DNA from: Endomychus coccineus
Lineage: Eukaryota > Arthropoda > Insecta > Coleoptera > Endomychidae
Direction: 5' to 3'
Length of the DNA stretch: 64,000 bases
NCBI GenBank assembly: GCA_958510875.1
Contig: OY294069.1
Coordinates: 159,959,111-160,023,110 of the forward strand
Below are positions 52,792 to 61,654 of this stretch, piece after piece. Each line of letters opens with the position of its first letter. Position 1 is the first letter of the stretch. The notes under the pieces are model-generated. The model saw only the letters and a program-made list of their open reading frames with translations, did not search any database and had not been told where the DNA came from. The position numbers and the translations under genes are program-made.

Positions 52792-54113
52792 CAGGGGTCT
52801 CCAAACTACGACCCGCGGGCCAAATCCGGCCCGCCAGTGTTATCAATCAGTATTATTTTCTGCCGGAATGATTTGATATTAGTGTATAAATCAGGAAGAA
52901 GCTGGTTTTCTCCTTTCAATTTCAATAGAATGCAAACTTCCACAACCATTCGCTGTTTTGTAATTCGGTAAGAGGGCGATGCTTTTCTTCAAAAATTTCG
53001 ATCACTGCTCGAAGTTTAAAAAAGCGCCGAAGGACTTTTCCGCAACTAAGCCAGCGTATGGCAGTATGATATGGTAAGTCATTTTCTCCAATTTCTTCAA
53101 TAAACTCGCAGAATTGTCGATGATTCAGCCCAGTGGATCTGATGAAATTAACAACTGATATGACTGGTTTTAGAACTTCAGACATATCCAAACATTTTCC
53201 GCACAAGAACTGTTGATGAATGATACAATGTAAGACTAATGATTTTGAACCACAACCAACTTTTGACACAAGAACAACCACTCCTTTATTTTTACCACAC
53301 ATGTTTTTGCCTCCATCAGTAGTAATAAATTTAAAGTTTTTCCATCGAAGGTTCTTTTTAGTAATGGCATTTTCAACTCCCTTAAAAATCTCTTCCACAG
53401 TAGTCGTGCCGAGAAAACTATCAATATCAAGAAGTTCTTCATACACCATATCTTTTATCTATTCCTCGAATAAAAATCAACACCTGAGCAGTATCTGACA
53501 CATCCGTTGACTCATCCAAGGCCAGAGCAAACCACTCAAGATGTCAATTTTTGTCAGACTGTATGATATATTTTCTGCGATGTCTTCTACCCTCAGAACC
53601 ACAGTGTTTGTTGAAAAACTGACAGTTTTAAATAACTGCTACTGCAATCATGCTTTCTTTGATCATTTCTCCATCGGTGAATGGTTTTACACGTTTCGCA
53701 ATTTCAAGAGCCACACGAAAGCTGCCACGAGTTGCAGCTCTTGTTCAGTATGGAGTTTTGTCCCTACGCGGACTGACTCGCGGTCGCGCCGCTAGCCTTT
53801 TTATACTCCAGTCATTATTCTCCAGTTATTATTATTATAGCCATTTAGAAGTGAGTGGAATACTTTCTCGAAACAACGAGATTATTCGCGAATGTTTAAT
53901 TGTTACTGCGCTTTCGAAAGTTCTACTAGCGCTATCTGTTGACGATAAATGGTACTACCACTACCTATTTCCGCGTATAACCACCAGGTGTCGTCAAGTG
54001 TCGTGGTTGTAACAATAAAGTACAGTTAGTACTCAATAGTAATTAAACTAGCGAATTTAGCAAGCGTATGCTCGCTCAGAGCGCGTACTCGGCGGCTATA
54101 TTGGAGACCCCTG
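52792..54113 (-). mobile_element. hAT element (GTF2IRD2/Charlie-like) with perfect 8-bp duplication
   Basis: TTGTAGAT stands on both sides (52784-52791 and 54114-54121). The TIR is CAGGGGTCTCCAA with the inverse at the right end; the left sub-terminal region is the GC-rich ACCCGCGGGCC. The interior encodes a broken hAT transposase on the minus strand. At 1322 bp the element is shorter than a full hAT; the C-terminal dimerisation domain is lost. Confidence 0.95.
52922..53800 (-). pseudogene. hAT transposase relic, GTF2IRD2-like
   Basis: Minus-strand frames in order: SFRVALEIAKRVKPFTDGEM IKE, a stop region, LEWFALALDESTDVSDTAQV LIFIRG (first catalytic Asp in DESTD), a frameshift at about 53452, then YEELLDIDSFLGTTTVEEIF, FKFITTDGGKNMCGKNKGVV (second Asp), LVLHCIIHQQFLCGKCL, NFIRSTGLNHRQFCEFIEEI, YHTAIRWLSCGKVLRRFFKL (the RWLS block). 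It ends at EWLWKFAFY. This is the block order of GTF2IRD2-like hAT transposases. A frameshift and truncation disable it. Confidence 0.9.
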
Positions 54114-54124
54114 TTGTAGATGAT

Positions 54125-56030
54125 CTTTTTATGTTGATGTCAATGTACTGTTTTATGTTATTTTCTGCATCATGAGAGAAGTAATGGGCAAATTATTAGC
54201 TACGCTCAACAACGATCCAGTGACAATTTAATTATTTATATTTTCATGCTTCTTACTAGATTCACTTTGTTGTTGTTGAATATATCATATTTTGTTCGTC
54301 TTATGCCTTTTTAATCTTGTTGCAGTTGTATTTTGAATTTTAAATTTCTTAATTGCAATATTTAACTGTATTTCCCTATCTTATCATTCTCCAAACTAAT
54401 TTATATTGCCGTCTGTAAAGTTTATCAGAAACAACTTTTACCATTTGACAGTTAACGGTCATGAAAGGAAAAACAATTCCATGAGAATAATGAAGCAAAT
54501 ATAAGGAACTACATTAAGAGGTTAATATTTGATAGAACTGAGAATCCTCCGTCACTGTACCATGTATTTACTTTCAGACTTTAGTTGTGCATGTACATTT
54601 TCATTAAGGCACACCACTAACAAAGGTAGATTCAGTAATATCATATGCTCATTACTGCGAGACTCGGAGTTTTTGAACATCCTGGAAAACAGTTTAATGT
54701 TTCTGCAAAAGGTCTCTCCCTACATTACAAGCAAGTGATGTGTTCGGATTTTTAATTAATTTTATCCATATAAATGATTCAATCCTACATAAGGTCGTCA
54801 CACTGTATTTTAACCACAGCGATATAGAACTTTACGTTACATAACGACTAAAAACGTATGCAGCAGAACCGAGATGAAATAAATTTGAAATTCAACGTGA
54901 AGTAAATTAAATAACAAGTTCCGTCTTTTACTCGATTTTCACTATCCCACACATTCGGAAATTCCGTAAAAGTAAGTCTCAGAATGTTTTAAAGCTGTTA
55001 GTAGGGATGCAGGTAGGCATCCATCATTCTGTTGTTCAGGTTTAGTATATTATGCTACTTTGACGTTTGCAAGTCAAATATACAGCTAATATTTTAGTGT
55101 AGTTCTATCACGTCGATAACGTCGCCAATGTATGTACGTTGTTATCATTATATAACAATGATTGAACGATTCACCGATCAAAGTAGCTTAACAAAGATGG
55201 CAAGAAAACACCGGATGTGAGAAGAAGTCGGGGCTCGCACCCTTACCGATTTTGGATCGTTAGATAAAAATACATCCTAATTAGTTGATGCTTTTTAGAA
55301 CGTTACATCACTTCCGGATTCGGGAGAAATAACTTGAATGTTCTTATTTCCAATGGAAGACCATGCATTTGGGATATTCTCTTTTGAAATTATTGGTTTC
55401 AAGACCTCTCGAGCCATGTTAACTAGGCCGTTTAAAATATTTTTCCTGCTACGTGTTTCGAAAGTGACGGTTTCTACCCCTCCACCCTTTCGGAAAGTAT
55501 ATTCTTATCCTATTGAAAAGCTTTCGAAAAATAACACTAATGAACAGTTTTTCGTAACAACATGAGATAGTAACAATTATTGATATGCTAATTATTACGA
55601 ATATTTATAGTACAAACATTTTTCCATACGGCGAACAAATTATAACCGCTGTTTAAGAATAAAAGTACATAATTGAATCAGTGAGTATACAAACAGCACT
55701 ATAATTCAGTTACACCAACAAGTTATAAAATAGGGTATCAACAGCCACCCAGATCGCCCTGTAAAATTATCACACCCAGAAAATCGTTCTAAAAATTTGA
55801 AAAAAGTTCCTAATACACTGGAAATGTATGGAAGAATCATACCATTAATCCCTGAGCCAAAAGACGCTGTTATACTGTATATAACCTATAGTACAGTCAT
55901 TTTATAGGTTTTTTTGAGATTTGGAACTTTTTTTTTCCGACTTTTGGTTTGAATATACAGAAAGTTAGGAAATTTTCCGTAGATTACGAAAAAAATAGTG
56001 GCTGAAAACCTCCAATCAAGGAAAATGTCG
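54125..56030. other. No gene seen
   Basis: Long AT-rich stretch. The ORFs at 54529-54738 and 55338-55565 show no family motif and ordinary chance length. Confidence 0.5.
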
Positions 56031-56199
56031 TAGATTATATATATATATATACAATTTTCCGGGCTTTTCCGTTAATATCTTCAATACTATGCGTTTGAGA
56101 GAAAAACGTTTCAAACAAAAGTTGTTCAGAATTAAATTTTACATAGGAATTGACTATTCTGAATTTAATGTTCATCGAATTTTCCAGGCATTGGATGGG

Positions 56200-56340
56200 A
56201 AAACAAAATATTTTCGCATCAATAGAAATTTTCGAAGGTATTGAAAATAATAACAATAAAATTTTAAATGATCAATTAGATGTGTACTACAGCATCCTGT
56301 TTGATGTCTCGATGATACGGTTAATTATTAAATTCTAAAA
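56200..56340 (+). mobile_element. PLE-2 fragment
   Basis: The frame reads ASIEIFEGIENNNNKILNDQL, DVYYSILFDV, the same nuclease tail and UTR start as PLE-2 at 35.2 kb (ESIEIFKGIKNNDNKIL). It joins PLE-3 sequence at about 56341. Confidence 0.75.
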
Positions 56341-56760
56341 TTTGTTTTCTAAATTTGCAAAGGAACATTTTAGCGCGGTATAAAGAACACTTATTCCATA
56401 TAAAGAAATCGAATGGTGAAAAATCGGCGTTAGCCGATCGTATTTTAAATACAGGACCCACAATTTCACAAGAAACTTTTGAAACAGTAATGGCAAATAT
56501 TTAAGTAATTTCGAAGGAATGGAAATTTATGAGCGAAAAAGCAATTTAATGAATTCATATTTATCTTCAGCTGAGGGTAGGGTACTCCCTTTATTATTCT
56601 TTCAATTACAAATAGCACATTTTGATTCCTAATTTAGTTTACTCTGATGATGGCTACTTGGTAGCTGAAAGGTCCTCAGTACATCAACAGTATTTTCAGT
56701 GGAAAAGGGTGATTGTTTCTCATTTATAGTGTTATAGTATATCCATAGTGTGAATTATAC
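56341..56760 (+). mobile_element. PLE-3 3' fragment with hammerhead-like end
   Basis: AAATTTGTTTTCTAAATTTG matches PLE-3 at 36.95 kb, then a deletion, then coding for RYKEHLFHIKKSNGEKSALA and RILNTGPTIS (GIY-YIG middle helices). The UTR ends with the motif at 56644-56680 and the terminal block TCAGTGGAAAAGGGTGATTG. The copy is deleted inside the nuclease domain and fused to PLE-2 upstream. Confidence 0.8.
56644..56682 (+). ncRNA. Hammerhead-like core, PLE-3
   Basis: CTGATGA (56644-56650), stem II GGCTAC/GTAGCT with loop TTG (one G-T pair), GAAA (56667-56670) and GGTCCTCAGTAC. This is the best preserved PLE-3 core. The upstream strand needed to pair with GGTCCTCAGTAC (present at 45055) is absent here, so this copy cannot close stem III as a type III ribozyme. 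As in PLE-4 an extra T follows the CTGATGA box. Confidence 0.55.
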
Positions 56761-56764
56761 TACA

Positions 56765-58200
56765 GTTAATTAAAAAGAATGTTGTTTCAATATTAATCCT
56801 TCAAATTAAAAACAGAAAAAATCTTTCAGATTTAATTTTGTTCATATCTTTAAACTCACCGAGGAAATTGGCTAAATTTGAAAACCTAGCTAATAGTTTT
56901 GTTTATCCTGATATCGATGATTTTTCTGAGACAAAAATGCTAAATCCAATCATATCCGAGATGTTCATGACAAAGAAAAAGATCTTAAATATCATTTTAA
57001 ATACAAGTCGGCTGTGAACAAGCTAACATTCAATGATAATAATTTCACGTTATTTTAAATTATCTGATTTACAAAGTAGGGTGTCCTATCATTTGTTATG
57101 TATCTTTGATATAAGACGTTCAAATATGAATGCAAGAAATTGAAAACAAAGTGATCTATATATTAAAACATATTAATACAATCTTGAAAAGATAGGCTTC
57201 GCGTGTATTTCAACGGTAGCCGTTCATTGCCTTGAGACTACGGCTATAAAGATATATGCGCTATATTCTCTCCACGAATTGCTTATATAATTTTTGGAAT
57301 TTTTAGTATATTATATTTTTTCAACAGTTTTCTGATATTTGACGATATTCTTTTTTCAGTCCTACTTAGGAATGCATAAACTTGATGCCAATGATTTTGT
57401 TTACGGTAAGCTTTATCAGGGGTTCAGAATATAACACGATTTTTTCATAATTTTTAAAGCGATATTTATTAGAAGAGTTCTTCGAATAGTGCTATATTAG
57501 AATTCGTTAGAGTGCATGATTATTCTTCCATCTTTCTGTGTTTAAAATATTGGGTCTTGAGAAACGAATTGATATTAAAGACATATAATTCAATGTTTGG
57601 ATTAGAATATCATGACAATTGATGTACAATCATATAATTAGCACCAGAAAATAACAATAATAAGATCGCTGAATAGATTTAGAAAAGTAAGTCACGTTAA
57701 TTATTCTGACAATGACGAAGATATTTCGGATCTAGAGACCGACAAACAAAGAAATGTGGAAATACCATCATCATGCTATCTTCAGGTTGACTGCAATAGT
57801 TACTCTACTTCGTAAAAAGTCGAAAGAAAGTTTAATCACAATGTGAATCTGGTCGGTGTATGAAATTTTATTCACTGTGTAACTTATAATCTTCAGTTGC
57901 CTCAAGGTAACGCCTGCATTCTCAAAGGTCGTCAAGCATGACGCCTTCGCATGTTATGTAATTTGTTCTGGATAGATGTGTTATAATGGACTTTTGTGGT
58001 TCTCGACCCAACATTTGCATTTGATGTTTACTTCAAAAGAGATAGAAAACTCCTCTTTATTTATCATATTTTCAATGGTAATTACATCGCTACCACATTA
58101 CGTAAATAATATGATGAATAACCACTCAAAAAATCCCAAGGATACATCCAATATAAAACATCAATAGAACACTGATTCATCTGTGCTTCTTTGTTAATAT
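56765..58200. other. No gene seen
   Basis: No supported coding or repeat feature. An (AT)n run occurs just before this stretch at 56036-56051. Confidence 0.5.
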
Positions 58201-58203
58201 ACG

Positions 58204-58392
58204 AGAGCAAGGTGAAAAGTTCCTGAAAAATTAAACAAGAAATGATTTATTTGGTCAAAACTTTTTTTATTTCTCAACATAATTAGTCGCGGAAACGAAG
58301 CACTGAAGTTCGAAAAATTTGAACACTAAGACGGATTTGAATGCGGTTTTTTGCATTCGATTCGTTAGAGCTATGACGTGTACCTTGTCGTT
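58204..58392 (-). mobile_element. Mariner-like 3' end, minus strand
   Basis: It starts TACGAGAGCAAGGTGAAAAG, the same TIR as the other mariners. Read on the minus strand the inner part ends with NYVEK then stop, as mariner transposases do (GDYVEK), preceded by KSVLVFKFFELQCFVSATNY. About 100 bp of this inner part recur on the plus strand at 61045-61150 (GCTCTAACGAATCGAATGCA). The rest of the element is missing. Confidence 0.6.
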
Positions 58393-58404
58393 TTTCGGTG
58401 AATT

Positions 58405-58545
58405 GCTTACTGCGGTAAGCTTCAAGTCCTCGGGCGCCAGATTTTTCTAAAGGTTTACTCCTTTTAGAGGACTTATGCTAGGGTCCTCTCCACAAGGCTT
58501 GTCACTATGCTATCTATAGATAGCCTTGTCCCTAGGGTAGCTACA
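58405..58545. other. Hairpin-dense unassigned segment
   Basis: In 140 bp there are: GCTTAC/GTAAGC with loop TGCG (58405-58420); AAGTCCTC (58424) with GAGGACTT (58467), enclosing TCTAAAGG/CCTTTTAGA; an alternative pairing AGAGGAC with GTCCTCT (58483); CAAGGCT (58493) with AGCCTTG (58522); the 16-bp palindrome GCTATCTATAGATAGC (58509-58524); CCCTAGGG (58530) and GTAGCTAC. No coding frame or known RNA family is recognised. Confidence 0.55.
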
Positions 58546-58599
58546 GTGAAGTTAAACCAGGACCCATTGGGCAGAAAACAGTATCAAAATTGTAGGCTT

Positions 58600-59110
58600 T
58601 AATTACAATTGATACCTGGTTAAAACTTAGCTCGTTTGAAGATGGAGCAGGAATAACATAATAAAACGGGGCATTCCAAATATTAAATATATAATAACAG
58701 TTACAACAAGAACACTTTCAGAATAATTAATCAATGCAATTGAACGGTAAATTTCACAAAAATCCACCCAGGTAGAAAACGTAATGAAGCTCAAGCGGTA
58801 TATGAAAACTGTTACAACATATCTATTTTTTACGATATGTTCGGTATTTAATTTCAATTGAACGGTACGGAATCGGTTGATGAATGATTCACATTTATCA
58901 ATTTGCGGAAAATACAAATCAAACAGATCCTAGCGTAATAAGCGGTGCGGGGTAATTATTCAGATAGCATTATTACTTGAAATGTTCATTTCACACTACG
59001 ATATATTGAGCGGTCAAAATACGGTCGGATCGGAAGATATTGGTCTGCACTAGATTTCCGGTCGTACGATATCAGATTTTTACGGTATTTTCGGATAATT
59101 ACTTTGATTG
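58600..59110. other. No gene seen
   Basis: No motif recognised; the 96-codon minus-strand ORF at 58627-58917 is not supported. Confidence 0.45.
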
Positions 59111-59118
59111 AGTTTATT

Positions 59119-59472
59119 CTGTCATATCACCCACCCTTGTATTAGCTATGAACGGAGTGCCCGGTAATTGTATGACAGTGTTAGATTTCATACACTTGGC
59201 AGATTCAGATTTTAGACAATTAGGGCTTATACTTCCGGGATAGACACAGCGTGCACAAACCCTAACTATCGTATCTGCAATTACCCCTACACCCACGGCC
59301 GGGAACTTCTCATACGGATAAGGGGTAATTACGATTATCAATCACACAACCACCCCAGCTTATACTTCCGGGATAGACACAGCGTGCACAAGCCGTTGGC
59401 GGTTTGGTCGTCTAGGATATATTTATACTTCCGGGATAGACACAGCGTGCACAAATATACCAAAGACGCCCC
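59119..59472 (+). repeat. Three copies of a 32-bp core within self-complementary flanks
   Basis: The core, from TTATACTTCCGGG to GCGTGCACAA, occurs identically at 59227-59258, 59360-59391 and 59423-59454. Flanks differ between copies yet are self-complementary: TTAGGG/CCCTAA plus an outer GCAGAT/ATCTGC around the first, and a roughly 16-bp imperfect arm (TCGTCTAGGATATATT against AAATATACCAAAGACG) around the third; the second is weak (GCTT/AAGC). Between them sits AATTACCCCT/AGGGGTAATT, a perfect 10-bp stem (59279-59288, 59321-59330) with an unrelated 32-nt loop, and upstream CTGTCATA/TATGACAG (59119, 59171). No family recognised. Confidence 0.7.
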
Positions 59473-59474
59473 TG

Positions 59475-60510
59475 TCGTTCAATCATACACACTCTGTACA
59501 CACCATACAATTATTTGAATATTTCAATTCACCTGCGGATTCAAATCGTGCGCGGTCCGACCTATGACGGGATAAACTCAAATATAACAATTCAAATTAC
59601 TGAATGCTACGGAACTCAGATATAGTACAAACGTTACCAATCATAAAATACGGGAATCAATATATCGTAATGCCAAAAAAATATAAACTATTAAGTTATC
59701 ATTTACCTTATGTAAAATTCACTTAAACGGAACACTATTGTTAATTCAAATTTTGAATCTGACTTGAACTCGGATAATTAATCCACTCTGATAATAATCA
59801 CACTTTATCGGTACTGATTGATAATCAAAATCACAAAAAAGGACGATCTTTTGTCTGTCACTGCTTTTATATGTTTTCGTGGTTCTGGTCACGTCCGCAC
59901 CACCAATTCCTTATTTTGTGCGGAGGAATTTTTTTTTATGTCGCGAACAATGCTTAAAAGTGACGCTACTTTTTAGATCTAAAATTCGCGCACATGATAT
60001 CACAATAGTTCCTCTCGGCACAATAAACAGCTGTTATCGGAGTTTTTTGGTTGTTCGCCCTTTTTATACATAAGGCTGTTCAAAACTTTGAAGCGTTAAC
60101 TTGCCAGAGCCCCGTTTTTGCAACATAAGTTTATCGGAATGAATGCAATTTTTTCAAACGGACATGAACTCGATTCATTTATTTGAATAATTACACTTAT
60201 CCAAAATTGCGGAAATTTAGAAAAGTGACAATCACGGAATACACATTCGTAGTTCACGCATATCTATTGAAATAATGAACTGTTCAACCGGAGTTTACAT
60301 GTAATATCCGTATTTACTGCCTGATCTAAAATAAATGATATTTCAAAATTTAAGCTTCGTTACAGAGCTTCAGCAAACTTTGTGACCTAAATTGATTTAT
60401 AAGAAATGAAACATATGCAATTTGCATAAATAATATGCATTTTATAATTGCATTATAAATTGACCGTAAATACTAAATTCACAATTCGGTTAATAGTGAT
60501 GAAAATGATT
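59475..60510. other. No gene seen
   Basis: No supported coding region; ordinary AT-rich sequence. Confidence 0.5.
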
Positions 60511-60514
60511 CTAA

Positions 60515-60780
60515 ACTCATTACTCGGGGTTTTTTTGTGTCGCTGAACATGAATATCGCGACAGAATTGGTCTCCTAGGTACCTGGTGTCCACGGTGAAC
60601 GGTATCCCCGTCGTCTCCTGGAGTTTTCGAGAAATTCGTTATATAATCAGTCCAAACTCGTTACTCGGGGGGTTTTTGGGGTCGTTGAACACGAATATCG
60701 CGACAGAATCGGTCTCCGAGGTACCTGGTGCCCAGAGTGAATGGTATCCTCGTTGTCCCCGTAAAGAAAATACACGTGCA
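60515..60780 (+). repeat. Diverged tandem duplication, 141-bp period
   Basis: ACTCATTACTCGGGG (60515) recurs as ACTCGTTACTCGGGG (60656), followed in both by a (T/G)GTCG(C/T)TGAACA(T/C)GAATATCGCGACAGAA block and GTACCTGGTG. The TCGCTGAACACGAAT core resembles the module of the palindromic element at 34.2 kb, so it may be a remote relative of that family. Confidence 0.75.
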
Positions 60781-60784
60781 CGGT

Positions 60785-61040
60785 ATTGATATAGTGTACG
60801 TACACTGTAGAAGACTAAGAACTTCTAACCTACGGCCCCTTACGGAGAGTTTACATTGTGTCTTCCCCTCGCAAGACACCACAGAACCGCATCCTCATGT
60901 ATCGTATCACTGCTACCAACTGTATTGAAAGCGCCAAATTAAAAAAAAAAAAATGAGCTTCAGTAGATACATTTTGTGAGACTGGTCACCAGAATTTACA
61001 CCTTTTGTACAACATTTGAGTGCATAATTTACAAGCATGT
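60785..61040. other. No gene seen
   Basis: No motif recognised. Confidence 0.45.
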
Positions 61041-61044
61041 ACAA

Positions 61045-61600
61045 AGTTTCCTGAAGCTCTAACGAATCGAATGCAACCGCATTCAAATCCGTCTTACTTT
61101 TGAAATTTTTCGATCTTTGGCCGTTTTTAGTGCTTCGTTTCCGCGACTAAATCTCCTTATAGCCCGATACACTTCGTCCAACGTTTCGGCAATCCTTAAA
61201 ATATAGGCGTTTGTTTCAGCGATGGCCCCATCGTTGCAAATTGCAGCAGGCCAGATCTGGAGAATATGATAGATAAGGAACCAATTCGTAGCGCAATTCA
61301 TGCAATTTTGCAATTGCGACTGTAGACTCATACGCCGGTGCGTTGTCCTGGTGGGAGAGCACTTTTTTCTTTGCCAACTGCGGCCGCTTTGGCTTCAAAT
61401 CACTTTGACCTTTTTCGGCTTCGATTCGCCAGTCCACTGTTTCGACTGTTGTGTTGTGATGAATCCATGTTTCGTCCACGGTTACGAAACGGCGCAAAAA
61501 GTCCTTCTTATCGCGCTTTAACATCGCCAAACACCCATTTGAAGTTGTCACACGGTCGCGCTTGTTGTTAACAGAGAGCAAATGCGGCACACATCTGGCA
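61045..61600 (-). mobile_element. Rearranged mariner-like element
   Basis: 61200-61600 on the minus strand is mariner transposase coding. 61045-61150 is a piece with the opposite sense, equal to the 58.3-kb fragment on its minus strand. The two parts are joined near 61150, so this is a composite with an internal inversion or two nested pieces. No TIR is seen at either edge. Confidence 0.7.
61216..61590 (-). pseudogene. Mariner transposase fragment
   Basis: The 124-residue frame reads LLSVNNKRDRVTTSNGCLAM, KKDFLRRFVTVDETWIHHN (first catalytic Asp), KRPQLAKKKVLSHQDNAPAY (second Asp), LHELRYELVPYLSYSPDLA (third Asp in the mariner D34D position). All three acidic residues are present, but the segment between the first two is shortened to about half of the normal length and the N-terminus is missing. 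After SPDLACCNL a frameshift leads into DGAIAETNAY. Confidence 0.85.
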
Positions 61601-61619
61601 GATAGCTTATTTGAAAATG

Positions 61620-61640
61620 TATAATAATAATAATAATATA
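61620..61640 (+). repeat. (AAT)n microsatellite
   Basis: A short run of ATA/AAT triplets next to the PLE-1 3' end. Confidence 0.8.
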
Positions 61641-61654
61641 TATTTAAATAGGAA

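Noticed and set aside
53220..54012. Plus-strand ORFs over the hAT relic
   Set aside because: Antisense shadows of the transposase; the minus strand shows the DESTD and RWLS blocks.
58431..58445. tRNA-like B box near TTCAAGTCCTCGG
   Set aside because: No A box at the right distance and no cloverleaf can be drawn; the match to GGTTCRANNCC is poor.
59227..59454. CRISPR-like interpretation of the three 32-bp identical cores
   Set aside because: Spacing is irregular (133 and 63 bp), the flanks pair with each other, and the surroundings are an insect genome full of retroelements.
60586..60928. Overlapping short ORFs around 60.6-60.9 kb
   Set aside because: They run through a tandem duplication and show no family motif; the two copies do not keep the same frame.
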